Part shown: piece by piece, positions 17,322-26,562 of the stretch
How the letters are laid out: every line of letters starts with the position of its first letter
Position numbering within the stretch: position 1 is the first letter of the stretch
Notes under the pieces: model-generated
What the model was told of the DNA's origin: nothing
What the model saw: the letters and a program-made list of their open reading frames with translations, nothing else
The model's database searches: none
Made by a program: the position numbers and the translations under genes
NCBI RefSeq assembly: GCF_004363175.1
Contig: NZ_SNYR01000003.1
Span: 334,193 to 398,192 of the forward strand
DNA: 64,000 bases
Reading direction: 5' to 3'
Origin: Maritalea mobilis
GTDB taxonomy: Bacteria; Pseudomonadota; Alphaproteobacteria; Rhizobiales; Devosiaceae

Positions 17322-17945
17322 CTAACGCGTAGCCGAAACCCAAATGCTACCGCCAAGCATAGCAGTACCCGAAGCATATCCTAAACGACGTCGCGCTTTT
17401 ATGCTTTGGAAAAACCGTTGGGCCTGCACTGCGAGCAGGGCATAGCCGCCCAAAACAACACCAACAATCACCGTTGACGTGGCGATGAGAATAAAAAATT
17501 GGGTGGTCGTATTGCCGTTCGGGTCCCAAAACTGCGCTAGGAACGACACGTAAAACATGATCGCTTTCGGGTTTAGCACGCCAACAAAAAATCCGGCCCG
17601 CAGGCTTTCAAACAGGCTTTGTTGGCTGGCCTGTGGCTGAACATCCATTGGGGCCAGCTGCCGCGCGGCGCAAATTTGTTGAATGCCAAGATAAGCGAGA
17701 TAGAAAACGCCGCACCATTTCACAATTTGAAACAAGAGCGCAGAAGTGGCTAGCAATGTACCAACGCCCAAAAGCGCCAGCGCGATGATGACAAAACCGC
17801 CAACAATGTCTCCCGCGACGCAATAAAGCGCCGCACGACGTCCATTATTGAGCGCTTGCGAAACCACCATTAGCACGCTAGGGCCGGGCACTATGGAAAT
17901 CAGGCTGTAAGTGGCAATAAACGCCAACCAAAGCTCCAAGCTCAT
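17322..17945 (-). CDS. LysE-family amino-acid exporter
   Basis: A 207-residue inner-membrane protein with about six hydrophobic segments. The N-terminal motif SIVPGPSVLMVVSQALNNGRRA is the conserved LysE/RhtB signature, and GFFVGVLNPKAIMFYVSF is the second family motif. The exported substrate (amino acid or homoserine lactone type) cannot be told from sequence. It is read from its own region downstream of the gpmA terminator and converges on the Ada-type gene. Confidence 0.88.
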   Translation of the reverse strand: MSLELWLAFIATYSLISIVPGPSVLMVVSQALNNGRRAALYCVAGDIVGGFVIIALALLGVGTLLATSALLFQIVKWCGVFYLAYLGIQQICAARQLAPMDVQPQASQQSLFESLRAGFFVGVLNPKAIMFYVSFLAQFWDPNGNTTTQFFILIATSTVIVGVVLGGYALLAVQAQRFFQSIKARRRLGYASGTAMLGGSIWVSATR

Positions 17946-17958
17946 TGGCCAACTCCTT

Positions 17959-17984
17959 AAAAAAAGAGCCCCATTCGGGGCTCT
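17959..17984 (-). terminator. Intrinsic terminator after gpmA
   Basis: AGAGCCCC and GGGGCTCT (17965-17972 and 17977-17984) form an 8-bp stem with a 4-nt loop. On the minus strand it is followed by a run of seven T, directly after the gpmA stop codon. Confidence 0.9.
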
Positions 17985-17990
17985 CTTACA

Positions 17991-18605
17991 TTAGATATTT
18001 TCCACGTTCAGCACTTTGCCATTTTCATCCAGATCGTAAATGATCGGCTTACCCGTGGCGATTTCGCGTTTCAAAATTTCTTCTGGCGACAGGCCTTCAA
18101 GCGCCATCACCAAAGCCCGCAGCGAGTTGCCGTGCGCAGCCACCAAAATCGTGCCACCATCCAAAACGCGGGGCTCAATCTCGCGCTTATAATAAGGCAA
18201 CACGCGGTCTGCTGTGTCCTTGAGGCTTTCGCCACCCGGAGGCGGAGTGTCGTAGGAACGGCGCCAAATATGCACCTGCTCGTCGCCCCATTTTTCCCGC
18301 GCGTCATCTTTGTTCAGCCCGGCCAAATCGCCATAATCGCGCTCATTCAAATCCTGATTGCGGATAATGGTCATATTGGTGATGCCCATTTCTTCAAGCA
18401 TTAAATCAAGCGTATGCTGGGCGCGCTTTAGAGCTGAGGTGTAACAAATTTCGATCTCATAGCCGCGCGATTTCAGCAATTTGCCAGCTTCTTTGGCTTC
18501 TTCAATGCCTTTGTCGGTGAGGCCCGGGTTTTTCCAGCCGGTGAACAGGTTTTTCAAGTTCCATTCGCTTTGGCCGTGACGCACCAAAATCAATCTACGA
18601 TCCAT
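17991..18605 (-). CDS. gpmA: Phosphoglycerate mutase, 2,3-BPG-dependent
   Basis: A 204-residue histidine-phosphatase-fold enzyme that interconverts 3- and 2-phosphoglycerate. The phosphorylated histidine is in [12 protein letters not shown], the second histidine in [15 protein letters not shown]. The [19 protein letters not shown] segment is typical of dPGM. At 204 residues it is the short alphaproteobacterial form. It follows dapB by 3 nt, so the pair is one transcription unit ended by the hairpin at 17965-17984. Confidence 0.94.
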   Translation of the reverse strand: MDRRLILVRHGQSEWNLKNLFTGWKNPGLTDKGIEEAKEAGKLLKSRGYEIEICYTSALKRAQHTLDLMLEEMGITNMTIIRNQDLNERDYGDLAGLNKDDAREKWGDEQVHIWRRSYDTPPPGGESLKDTADRVLPYYKREIEPRVLDGGTILVAAHGNSLRALVMALEGLSPEEILKREIATGKPIIYDLDENGKVLNVENI

Positions 18606-18608
18606 GAT

Positions 18609-19415
18609 TTATTCCTCTAATCCCAAAACATCTATCATTGAATAAAGCCCAGCGGGCTTGTCTTTCGCCCAAAGGGCAGCGTGAATAGCACCTTGCGCAA
18701 AAACCGAACGGTCTTCGGCAATATGCCCCAATTTAATCCGCTCTTTTTCGCCCGCAAAAATCACATCATGCTCACCAGTCACCGTGCCGCCGCGAAGCGT
18801 GGCAAAACCAATTGTGCCTTCCTCGCGTTCCCCAGTGATGCCATCGCGGGTGCGCACGGCCTGTTCGGCCAAATCAACATCGCGACCCTTGGCAGCGGCT
18901 TCCCCCAGCAGCAAAGCGGTGCCGGAAGGGGCGTCCACCTTCATCCGGTGATGCATTTCCAATACTTCAATATCAAAGCTTTTGGGCAAGGCCCGCGCCG
19001 CTTTTTCCACCAGCGCTGCCAGCAAATTAACGCCCAACGACATATTACCAGATTTCACCAAGGTGAGATGGCCAGCCTGAGCTTCAATTTCGGCATCCTG
19101 TTCCGCGGTCCAGCCGGTGGTGCCCACCACATGAATTTTGCCTTTCGCCCGCTTGGCCACATCAATCGAAACTTGCGGGGCGGTAAAATCGATGATCGCG
19201 TCACTTTCGGCAATCGCTGCGTCCAAATCATCGCTGATCAAAACGCCCTGCGGTTCCAACCCGGCCAATTGCGCCGCATCCTTGCCCAAATGTGGGCTGC
19301 CAGCGCGCTCCACGGCGGCGCTTAGCACGGCGCCTTTGGTGGCATGAATGGCGCGAATATTGGCACCCCCCATGCGGCCGCCAGCACCCAAAATCAATAT
19401 TTTAAGATCGTTCAT
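18609..19415 (-). CDS. dapB: 4-Hydroxy-tetrahydrodipicolinate reductase
   Basis: A 268-residue NAD(P)H-dependent enzyme in diaminopimelate and lysine synthesis. The nucleotide-binding loop [10 protein letters not shown] is at about residues 8-17. The catalytic motif [17 protein letters not shown] carries the two histidines and the lysine, and VGTTGW is also present. It is followed by gpmA after 3 nt, an arrangement seen in other Hyphomicrobiales. Confidence 0.96.
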   Translation of the reverse strand: MNDLKILILGAGGRMGGANIRAIHATKGAVLSAAVERAGSPHLGKDAAQLAGLEPQGVLISDDLDAAIAESDAIIDFTAPQVSIDVAKRAKGKIHVVGTTGWTAEQDAEIEAQAGHLTLVKSGNMSLGVNLLAALVEKAARALPKSFDIEVLEMHHRMKVDAPSGTALLLGEAAAKGRDVDLAEQAVRTRDGITGEREEGTIGFATLRGGTVTGEHDVIFAGEKERIKLGHIAEDRSVFAQGAIHAALWAKDKPAGLYSMIDVLGLEE

Positions 19416-19481
19416 GAAAGACCTTCTCCATTGCTGGCCCTTTGATAGCCAGAAAATGGGGTGGTGGAAAGGGGAAGAGGC

Positions 19482-20699
19482 CTAAAACAGTTCGCCAAAA
19501 ATCATCCGCTCGCCAATGGCGTTCAATTTTTGCTCATCTTCGCTAGTGGCGATGGCCCGCAATTCTGGGCCCGCATCGCTAAGTGAACATTCATGAAAGC
19601 CATTATGGAGATAATAAGGTCCATTGAAGGGCACATGCTTCCAAGTGAGGCCCGCCAATCCCTTAAAGTCATTTTCCCGCGCATATTGGCGCATATGGGC
19701 GAGCAGGCGACGGCCCAACCCTTTGCCCTGATGGGCGCGGGCGACACAGATTTCGGCGATGTAAAGCAAATCATCCACTGGTCGAGCGCGGACAAAACCA
19801 ACAGGCAAGTCGCGATGCTCAATAAGCCAGAACAATTCATTCTTGCGCAGATTTTCGGCATAAATTTCTGCCGACAGTCCCGTCAAATTCGCTGCGGCAT
19901 ACGCGCCGCCCATATTGTCGAAACGCTTGGTGGCGTCATGATCGATCTCAGACAATGTGGCCGCATCTTCCGGGTCCGCGGGACGGATATGGGTCACCGC
20001 ATCATTGGCCGCATGAATTTCATCATTGATGGCACCCGCTGCGGCAAACGGATCATCGGCCTTACAAACAGGGCGTCCCACCACAAGGTGCGCCGCGCCT
20101 GCTTCAATGGCTTGATAGGGCGTGAAAATACGTTTCTGGTCGTCTGCGGCGCTGCCTTTAGGGCGAATGCCAGGCGTCACCGCCATCAGCTTGCCGCCCG
20201 ATAAGTTGCGCACCATTTCAATTTCCTGCGCCGAGCAAATCACCCCGTCAATGCCGAGTTCAGTCGCTTGCTTGGCCCGCCGCGCCACCAAATCGCTCAC
20301 GCCATAAGCATAGCCAGATGCTTTCAAATCTTCATCATCCAGCGAGGTCATCACCGTCACGCCTAGCAATTTGGTGTCGGTGCCTTCCACCGCGCGTTTC
20401 GCGGCTGCCATGCAATGGGGTTCGGCGTGGATGGTTACAAAGTCCGCGCCCAGCTCGGCGAGGCCTGCCACGCCCTTTTCCACCGTGTTGGGAATATCGA
20501 GCAACTTCACATCCATAAAGATCTTTTTGCCCGCGCGTTTCAGTTCCCGCGCAAGGCCCAGCCCGTCGCCGCCATAAATCAACTGATAGCCAATTTTAAA
20601 AAACACCCCACGATCATCCATCCGCTCCACCAACGCCTCTGCTTCCTTACGGGTCGGCACATCAAGGGCGGTGATCAATTGGGGGGTCGCATTGCTCAT
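19482..20699 (-). CDS. pyrF: Orotidine-5'-phosphate decarboxylase fused to a GNAT acetyltransferase
   Basis: One uninterrupted 405-residue frame. Residues 1-232 are a complete PyrF: LITALDVPTRKEAEAL, the catalytic DVKLLDIPNT (Asp63-Lys65-Asp68) and the phosphate loop VTPGIRP. It makes UMP from OMP. A linker of a few residues leads into residues 236-405, a GNAT domain with acetyl-CoA loop VARAHQGKGLGRRLL and YYLHNGFHE. PyrF normally ends near residue 230, so the acetyltransferase is an addition. The ATG at 20699 begins the PyrF domain; a few earlier in-frame codons are ignored. The substrate of the acetyltransferase half is unknown. Confidence 0.9.
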   Translation of the reverse strand: MSNATPQLITALDVPTRKEAEALVERMDDRGVFFKIGYQLIYGGDGLGLARELKRAGKKIFMDVKLLDIPNTVEKGVAGLAELGADFVTIHAEPHCMAAAKRAVEGTDTKLLGVTVMTSLDDEDLKASGYAYGVSDLVARRAKQATELGIDGVICSAQEIEMVRNLSGGKLMAVTPGIRPKGSAADDQKRIFTPYQAIEAGAAHLVVGRPVCKADDPFAAAGAINDEIHAANDAVTHIRPADPEDAATLSEIDHDATKRFDNMGGAYAAANLTGLSAEIYAENLRKNELFWLIEHRDLPVGFVRARPVDDLLYIAEICVARAHQGKGLGRRLLAHMRQYARENDFKGLAGLTWKHVPFNGPYYLHNGFHECSLSDAGPELRAIATSEDEQKLNAIGERMIFGELF

Positions 20700-20785
20700 T
20701 TGTGGGCTCCGGCGGCTAGTGGCGTCGGAGTTGTTGCATCGCACAGTTCGGGGAAAACGGCAAGTTTTAATGCGGATCTTTATTT

Positions 20786-21030
20786 TGCCGCCACCGCTCG
20801 CTTCGCTCCCGTCCCCGGCACCCCCGCCGATTGGTGCCCCACGCCAGCGTTTTGTCTACCCTTTCCTCCCCACCAACGTCACCCCAAGACTTGATCTTGG
20901 GGGCCATTTCACGCTGGACACAAGGTAGGGTCGCTTTGATGTGATCGGAGGATGCGGCATTGCACCATCATTTAGGTGCTTCGCTGTTGCCCTCAAATGG
21001 ATTGCAAGATCAAGTCTTGCAATGACGCCA
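20786..21030. repeat. Repeat cluster: inverted family B and variant family A
   Basis: An inverted family B copy (20786-20841) ends CCCCGCCGATTGGTGCCC. A variant family A copy (about 20873-21030) follows, with arms CCAAGACTTGATCTTGG and GCAAGATCAAGTCTTGC; compensating changes keep both palindromes. It lies between pyrF and the broken histidine-phosphatase gene, both on the minus strand. Confidence 0.75.
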
Positions 21031-21060
21031 GAGTGTGAAGTGGGTACCTTGCTCAATTAG

Positions 21061-21236
21061 GTACGTTGTTTGACCCAGGATCAGGTCTGGCGCGCCCTTA
21101 GACGGGGTAGAAGCTTCTAGGATAACCTCACGAGGAGAAGAGTAGACGAGCGGCGCGAGGAGCTCGCAATTTTCAGGCTTTACGCCGCCTAGCCGGAGGT
21201 TAGGTGCCTAGCCTCCCGGTACGAGAGAATATGATG
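21061..21236. other. Intergenic stretch with hairpins, no gene seen
   Basis: This 176-nt stretch between two repeat clusters has no credible reading frame. It holds a 9-bp stem GGAGGTTAG/CTAGCCTCC (21195-21203 with 21208-21216) and a short GCGAG/CTCGC stem upstream. It does not resemble the other repeats or any tRNA, SRP, tmRNA or RNase P sequence that I know. It could be a small RNA or a third repeat type. Confidence 0.3.
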
Positions 21237-21268
21237 CTATTCGACCGTGCACGTAAAAAACACTCCCA

Positions 21269-21309
21269 CGTCATTACCGGACTTGATCCGGTAATCCATG
21301 TAGCGGTTG
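21269..21309. repeat. Half copy of repeat family A inside a gene end
   Basis: The arm GTCATTACCGGACTTGATCC with TAATCCATGTAGCGG corresponds to one arm of the family A unit. It supplies the last codons and the TAA stop of the broken histidine-phosphatase gene on the minus strand. Confidence 0.75.
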
Positions 21310-21900
21310 CGGATCGGCCCATTCCTCCAACGCCACCCAATCACTAACGAGGCGCTTTTCTGTCCAGTGAAAAGCAAAAATGTTGCCGCCGCCGGGGGCG
21401 CCGAGATGATGTTGATCTTCCTCACGTGAAATGGGGCGTTGGGCCACATGGCATTTGAGCAAAGTGCCAACGGCCCCGTGCCCGACAAACAGAATATGCT
21501 GGTCAGCCGCCATCTTCATATGGTCGTTTACGGCGTCAACTATTCGCTATTGCGCGTCAATGGCGCGTTTCCAGCCACGAATGGACTGGGTTGGATGCGC
21601 GAAAAACTGGGTGGCGACGGCTTCAAACTCATCTTTTGGTAAAAAGCCGGTGGCAGACCGATCATTTTCGCCACAGCGCGGATCGGTTTGAAATTGCAGG
21701 CTGAGATGGTCGCCAATAAGCGTTGCCGCATCAATGGCCTTTTGCTCGTCGCTGGAAATGATCATTTCGATATCGTCAAAGATGCCCCGATCAACGGCGG
21801 CTTCAATCCGCGTGCGCCCAGTAAAAGAAAGCCCCCATTTGGTCACGTCCAAATGAGGGTCAATCACAACTTCAGGATGGGTCAGATATAAAGAGGTCAA
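21274..21900 (-). pseudogene. Histidine-phosphatase-family gene with in-frame TAG
   Basis: The reading frame encodes a phosphoglycerate-mutase-like histidine phosphatase in two pieces of the same frame. The first (21900-21550) starts LYLTHPEVVIDP with histidine motif THP, and ends RGWKRAIDAQ at a TAG (21549-21547). The frame resumes at once with RIVDAVNDH and continues through FVGHGAVGTLLKC, the second catalytic histidine, and GGGNIFAF. Both halves are needed for activity. The C-terminal residues HGLPDQVR and the stop come from a repeat copy. The likely start is the TTG at 21900, 3 nt after the FMN reductase stop. It is a recent nonsense mutation, a sequencing error or readthrough. Confidence 0.8.
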
Positions 21901-21903
21901 CCT

Positions 21904-22449
21904 CTATCCCCGCTTGATGCTGGTCAGTTCATCCACCAATTTATCAGCCCGGGCTTTGATGCGCGGGTCGGCAATTTCGCCTTCTTCATTAAAGGCCGTT
22001 GCGCCCATGCCAATACCCAAGGGGGTAGGCGCCATTAAGGCGCTGAGTTTCGACAGAATATCGCGCATATGCGAAAGGGCCATCACGCCAGCCAATGCGC
22101 CGGAGGAGACGGAGCCAATGCCAAAGATCGCATGGGAAAAGGCGCCCTGGCCCTGACGGGTCAGCCAGTCGATCGTGTTTTTCAAAATCGGGGTCACAGA
22201 GCCATTATATTCTGGCGTCGCCAAAAATACGGCATCTGCCTCGGCAAAACGTTTGGCCAGCTCTAACGCACATTCAGGCTTTTCGCTCTGCTCTAAGTCC
22301 TCATTGAACAGGGGCATCGGATAGTCATGCAAATCGATATATTCTGCATCCCATCCCTTTTCCTGTGCGCGGCGCACCATATAGTGCGCCAGCTCCACAT
22401 TATATGAACCTTGCCGAATGGACCCGGAAACCGCCAAAAACTTAGCCAT
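21904..22449 (-). CDS. NADPH-dependent FMN reductase / flavoprotein
   Basis: A 181-residue flavodoxin-fold protein. The phosphate loop of FMN is GSIRQGSYN (residues 9-17), and the TPEYNGSVTPILKNTIDWL motif (about 79-97) is characteristic of NADPH-dependent FMN/azo/quinone reductases. The physiological acceptor is unknown. It is followed 3 nt later by the broken histidine-phosphatase gene, with which it forms an operon. Confidence 0.9.
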   Translation of the reverse strand: MAKFLAVSGSIRQGSYNVELAHYMVRRAQEKGWDAEYIDLHDYPMPLFNEDLEQSEKPECALELAKRFAEADAVFLATPEYNGSVTPILKNTIDWLTRQGQGAFSHAIFGIGSVSSGALAGVMALSHMRDILSKLSALMAPTPLGIGMGATAFNEEGEIADPRIKARADKLVDELTSIKRG

Positions 22450-22527
22450 AATGATCTCTCTTCCTAACTGGCGGCAAACAAACCCATCAGAACGCTTGCG
22501 TCAAGCCTTTTAATAAGTTTTTTCTTT

Positions 22528-23676
22528 TTATTTGCCGTCAGCAATGCCTTCAAAAAGGCTTTTGATTTTGGAAAAGAACCCATTGGAGGACGGATTATTG
22601 TCTTTGGTGGACAATTCGGCAAACTCCTCAAGCAGTTCGCGTTGGCGCTTGCTTAGATTTTGCGGCGTCTCCACATCCATCTGAATATACATATCGCCAA
22701 TTTGCGACGCGCGGAGCACGGGCATGCCCTTGCCTTTCAGGCGCACGCGTTGGCCTGCCTGCGTGCCATGTGGCACTTTCACGCGGGCGCGGCTGCCATC
22801 CAGTCCCGGCACTTCAAATTCACCACCCAAGGCCGCTGTGGTCATGGAAATGGGCACACGGCAGAACAGGTCCGCACCATCGCGCTGGAACAGTTCGTGC
22901 GGGCGAATGGAAATAAAAATATAAAGATCGCCAGAAGGGCCGCCGCGCATGCCAGCTTCCCCTTCGCCAGAAAGGCGAATGCGGGTGCCATCTTCAATGC
23001 CTTTGGGCACATCTACGCTCAGATTGCGGTTTTCCTGCCGCCGCCCTTGGCCAGAACAATCTGTGCAAGGTTGGTCCATTGTTTCACCGCGACCGTGACA
23101 TTGCGGGCAGGTGCGCTCAATGGTGAAAAAGCCCTGTGCCGCGCGCACTTTGCCATGGCCAGAACAGGTGCCACAGGTGGAAAAGCCGGTGCCCGGTTTT
23201 GCGCCAGACCCTGAACAGGTGTCGCATTCGGCCATGGTGGGCACGTCAATTTCCACGGTGCGGCCTTCAAAGGCCTCTTCCAGATCAATTTCGAGATTGT
23301 AGCGCAGGTCTGAACCGCGCAATTGTGAGTTGCGGCCACGCCGTTGGCCACCGCCGCCCATAAAATCGCCGAAAATATCTTCAAAAATGTCGGACATGGA
23401 GGACGAAAAGTCGGCGCCAAATCCATGGGCGCCCGCGCCACCACCGCCATTTTGAAAGGCTGCATGACCGAAGCGGTCATACGCCGCGCGCTTTTGCGCG
23501 TCCTTCAGCGTGTCATAGGCTTCAGAAATTTCTTTGAATTTTGCTTCCGCTTCGGCATCGCCCGGGTTGCGGTCCGGGTGAAATTTCATGGCCAATTTGC
23601 GGTAAGCTGACTTGAGGGCCTTGTCATCGACGGATTTGTCGACACCCAAAACCTCGTAAAAGTCGCGTTTTTCCAT
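22528..23676 (-). CDS. dnaJ: Chaperone DnaJ
   Basis: A 382-residue Hsp40 co-chaperone that delivers substrates to DnaK and stimulates its ATPase. The J domain (about 1-70) has HPD in [12 protein letters not shown] Gly-rich region follows. Four zinc-finger repeats [24 protein letters not shown] and CTDCSGQG are intact, then the substrate-binding domains. It lies 70 nt after dnaK on the same strand, with a hairpin between them. Confidence 0.97.
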   Translation of the reverse strand: MEKRDFYEVLGVDKSVDDKALKSAYRKLAMKFHPDRNPGDAEAEAKFKEISEAYDTLKDAQKRAAYDRFGHAAFQNGGGGAGAHGFGADFSSSMSDIFEDIFGDFMGGGGQRRGRNSQLRGSDLRYNLEIDLEEAFEGRTVEIDVPTMAECDTCSGSGAKPGTGFSTCGTCSGHGKVRAAQGFFTIERTCPQCHGRGETMDQPCTDCSGQGRRQENRNLSVDVPKGIEDGTRIRLSGEGEAGMRGGPSGDLYIFISIRPHELFQRDGADLFCRVPISMTTAALGGEFEVPGLDGSRARVKVPHGTQAGQRVRLKGKGMPVLRASQIGDMYIQMDVETPQNLSKRQRELLEEFAELSTKDNNPSSNGFFSKIKSLFEGIADGK

Positions 23677-23697
23677 GGCGCTTATGCTCCAAGATTG

Positions 23698-23730
23698 ATG
23701 GCGGGCCCAGCGTCAGGCTGAACCCGCCAT
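23698..23730 (-). promoter_or_regulatory. Hairpin between dnaK and dnaJ
   Basis: ATGGCGGG and CCCGCCAT (23698-23705 and 23723-23730) form an 8-bp stem, with a smaller CAGC/GCTG stem inside. There is no T-run, so it probably protects the dnaK message or lets only part of transcription continue into dnaJ. Confidence 0.55.
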
Positions 23731-23746
23731 TTGTGCGTAAGAGGTG

Positions 23747-25657
23747 TTATGAAGACTTTTTGTCGTCTTCGTCGTCTTTGACCTCTTCAAAGTCCGCGTC
23801 AACAACATCATCAACATTGTCGTCGCTGGCGTCGTCTTGGTCGCCATCATCTTCTTGTGAGGCTTGATACATCGCCTCACCAAGTTTCATGGAGCTTTGA
23901 GCAAGGGCGGAAGTTTTCTCTTTGATCACTTCCGCATCATCGCCTTCAAGCGCTGATTTCAAGTCAGCCAAAGCATCTTCGATGGCTGATTTGGTTTCGT
24001 CATCAAGCTTGTCGCCATGCTCTGAAAGCGAGCTCTCAGTTGAGTGCACCAAAGCTTCCGCCTGGTTTTTCGCTTCCACAGACTCGCGACGCTTCTTATC
24101 GGCATCCGCGTTGGCTTCCGCATCCTTGACCATCTTGTCGATCTCATCATCAGAAAGACCGCCAGAAGCCTGAATACGGATTTGCTGTTCTTTTCCTGTG
24201 CCTTTGTCTTTCGCAGACACATTCACAATGCCGTTGGCATCAATGTCGAAGGTCACTTCAACTTGAGGCACACCGCGTGGTGCAGGTGGAATGCCCACCA
24301 AGTCGAACTGGCCGAGCAACTTGTTGTCAGCAGCCATTTCGCGCTCACCTTGTGAAACCCGAATGGTCACAGCAGACTGATTGTCTTCCGCAGTTGAGAA
24401 CACTTGGCTTTTCTTGGTCGGAATAGTTGTGTTCCGGTCGATCAACCGAGTGAACACGCCGCCCAAAGTTTCAATGCCCAAAGACAATGGGGTTACGTCA
24501 AGCAACAACACGTCTTTCACGTCGCCTTGCAACACGCCAGCCTGAATGGCTGCACCCATCGCAACAACTTCGTCAGGGTTCACACCCTTATGAGGCTCTT
24601 TGCCGAAGAATTCTTTCACAGTTTCCTGGATTTTTGGCATACGGGTCATACCGCCAACCAAAACAACTTCGTCAATTTCACCCGCAGTAATGCCCGCATC
24701 TTTCAATGCAGCTTTACAAGGATCAATGGTGCGTTTCACCAATTCAGCAACCAATTGCTCAAGCTTGGCACGTGTCAGTTTCAACTGAAGGTGCTTTGGA
24801 CCAGATTGGTCAGCCGTGATAAATGGCAAGTTCACTTCGGTCTGGGTTGAAGATGACAATTCGATTTTTGCTTTTTCAGCAGCTTCTTTCAAGCGCTGCA
24901 AAGCCAGCTTGTCGCCACGCAAATCAATGCCATTTTCGTTTTTGAACTCGTCGGCCAAATAATCGACCAAGCGCATGTCAAAATCTTCACCACCCAAGAA
25001 GGTGTCACCATTGGTGGATTTTACTTCAAAAACGCCATCGCCAATTTCAAGGATCGAAATATCGAAGGTACCACCACCAAGGTCATAAACCGCAATGGTG
25101 CCTGCTTCTTTTTTGTCCAAGCCATAGGCAAGCGCTGCTGCTGTTGGCTCGTTGATGATCCGCAAAACTTCCAAACCGGCAATCTTACCGGCATCTTTTG
25201 TGGCCTGACGCTGGCTATCGTTAAAGTAAGCCGGCACAGTGATCACCGCTTGGGTTACATTTTCACCCAAATAGCTTTCAGCTGTTTCCTTCATTTTTTG
25301 AAGGATCATAGCAGACACTTGTGATGGAGAGTGCTTTTCGCCATTGGCTTCCACCCACGCATCGCCATTGTCGGCTTTCACGATTTTGTAAGGCACAAGC
25401 TTTTTGTCTTTTTCCACCATCGGATCATCGAACCGACGACCGATCAGGCGTTTAATCGCAAAAAGCGTATTTTCTGGGTTGGTTACGGCCTGGCGTTTCG
25501 CCGGCTGACCAACAAGGCGCTCATTTTCTGTGAAACCCACCATGGAAGGGGTGGTGCGGGCGCCTTCCGCATTTTCAACTACTTTTGGCTCAGAACCATC
25601 CATCACGGCAATGCATGAGTTGGTGGTCCCAAGGTCAATCCCAATTACTTTACCCAT
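23747..25657 (-). CDS. dnaK: Chaperone DnaK (Hsp70)
   Basis: A 636-residue Hsp70. The ATPase domain starts [18 protein letters not shown] and contains the phosphate-2 motif [15 protein letters not shown] and the adenosine motif [14 protein letters not shown]. The linker [19 protein letters not shown] leads to the substrate-binding domain. The C-terminal tail is Asp-rich and ends in [13 protein letters not shown]. It is the main cytosolic chaperone, working with DnaJ and GrpE. A clear RpoH-type promoter lies 128 nt upstream of the start. Confidence 0.98.
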   Translation of the reverse strand: MGKVIGIDLGTTNSCIAVMDGSEPKVVENAEGARTTPSMVGFTENERLVGQPAKRQAVTNPENTLFAIKRLIGRRFDDPMVEKDKKLVPYKIVKADNGDAWVEANGEKHSPSQVSAMILQKMKETAESYLGENVTQAVITVPAYFNDSQRQATKDAGKIAGLEVLRIINEPTAAALAYGLDKKEAGTIAVYDLGGGTFDISILEIGDGVFEVKSTNGDTFLGGEDFDMRLVDYLADEFKNENGIDLRGDKLALQRLKEAAEKAKIELSSSTQTEVNLPFITADQSGPKHLQLKLTRAKLEQLVAELVKRTIDPCKAALKDAGITAGEIDEVVLVGGMTRMPKIQETVKEFFGKEPHKGVNPDEVVAMGAAIQAGVLQGDVKDVLLLDVTPLSLGIETLGGVFTRLIDRNTTIPTKKSQVFSTAEDNQSAVTIRVSQGEREMAADNKLLGQFDLVGIPPAPRGVPQVEVTFDIDANGIVNVSAKDKGTGKEQQIRIQASGGLSDDEIDKMVKDAEANADADKKRRESVEAKNQAEALVHSTESSLSEHGDKLDDETKSAIEDALADLKSALEGDDAEVIKEKTSALAQSSMKLGEAMYQASQEDDGDQDDASDDNVDDVVDADFEEVKDDEDDKKSS

Positions 25658-25784
25658 TTATTCAACCTCTTTGTTGGCAGACCCTTGTCTGACCCCGTTT
25701 CCAGCAGTCTTAAACCGGCGTTTCGCCGCTCGGGTCCCTTAAGATTTGGAACGCGCCGCCGCACGCCCCTTGGTATTGATCGAC

Positions 25785-25813
25785 ATATAAGAAGGCCTTA
25801 TGCCTGCTTCAAG
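25785..25813 (-). promoter_or_regulatory. RpoH (heat-shock) promoter of dnaK
   Basis: On the minus strand CTTG (25813-25810, within CTTGAAGC) and CTTATAT (25791-25785) are separated by 18 nt. This is a very good match to the alphaproteobacterial RpoH pattern CTTG-N17/18-CYTATNT. It lies about 128 nt before the dnaK ATG, leaving a long leader. Confidence 0.75.
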
Positions 25814-25947
25814 CGCATAGCGGAGAAAATTTAAAAAATTTCTAGGCGCTTTATCTCGATTCAATGACAGAAAAATCTGTCCCCGAAAATTTAGCCGCGG
25901 CTATATAACGTCTATTGACGCAAAAAGCGATGGTGGGAGCGATAAAA

Positions 25948-26562
25948 ATGAAACTTTTTCCGGGTCAACTTTCATCACTTGAGCAAAAAGAGCTTTTGTC
26001 TCAATTGGTTGAGGCAATTGATCAAGCGCCATTTTTTGTGCCGCGTATGCCGCGTACGGGCAAAGCCTTCTCTGTGCGCATGACCAATTTGGGGCCTTTG
26101 GGCTGGGTGGCCGACAAGGATGGTGGCTATCGTTACCAGCCAACACATCCCGAAACCGGGCAAAATTGGCCGCAAATGCCGCAAAAAGTGTTGGATCTTT
26201 GGGCAGATTTAACTCAATGCCCAGTGCCGCCAGAAGCCTGTTTGGTCAATTATTACGTCACCAGCGCCAAAATGGGGCTGCATCAGGACCGTGATGAAGA
26301 GACATTTGAGGCGCCGGTCATGTCCATTTCCTTGGGCGATCGGGCGCGATTCCGCTTGGGCGGGCAAACCCGAAAAGATAAAACCTCAAGTTTCGAATTA
26401 TCGTCAGGAGACATTATTTTGCTGCAAGGGGAAAGCCGCTTGGCCTATCACGGCATTGACCGGGTGCTGCCGCAAAGCTCACCATTATTGTCAGCCTATC
26501 CAGCGCATTTCCCGGAGGGCGGTCGCATTAATCTCACATTGCGGCGTGTGACGGCGTTTTAA
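25948..26562 (+). CDS. alkB: AlkB-family DNA repair dioxygenase
   Basis: A 204-residue Fe(II)/2-oxoglutarate oxygenase that removes methyl groups from 1-methyladenine and 3-methylcytosine. The iron ligands are in GLHQDRDEE (HxD) and in LAYHGIDRVLP. The 2-oxoglutarate-binding arginines lie near INLTLRRVTAF at the end. NYYVTSAKMG is the typical preceding segment. The ATG at 25948 is chosen because GGGAG lies 8 nt upstream; earlier in-frame codons precede the domain. It is convergent with the GGDEF-EAL gene and their stops overlap by 4 nt. Confidence 0.92.
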   Translation: MKLFPGQLSSLEQKELLSQLVEAIDQAPFFVPRMPRTGKAFSVRMTNLGPLGWVADKDGGYRYQPTHPETGQNWPQMPQKVLDLWADLTQCPVPPEACLVNYYVTSAKMGLHQDRDEETFEAPVMSISLGDRARFRLGGQTRKDKTSSFELSSGDIILLQGESRLAYHGIDRVLPQSSPLLSAYPAHFPEGGRINLTLRRVTAF

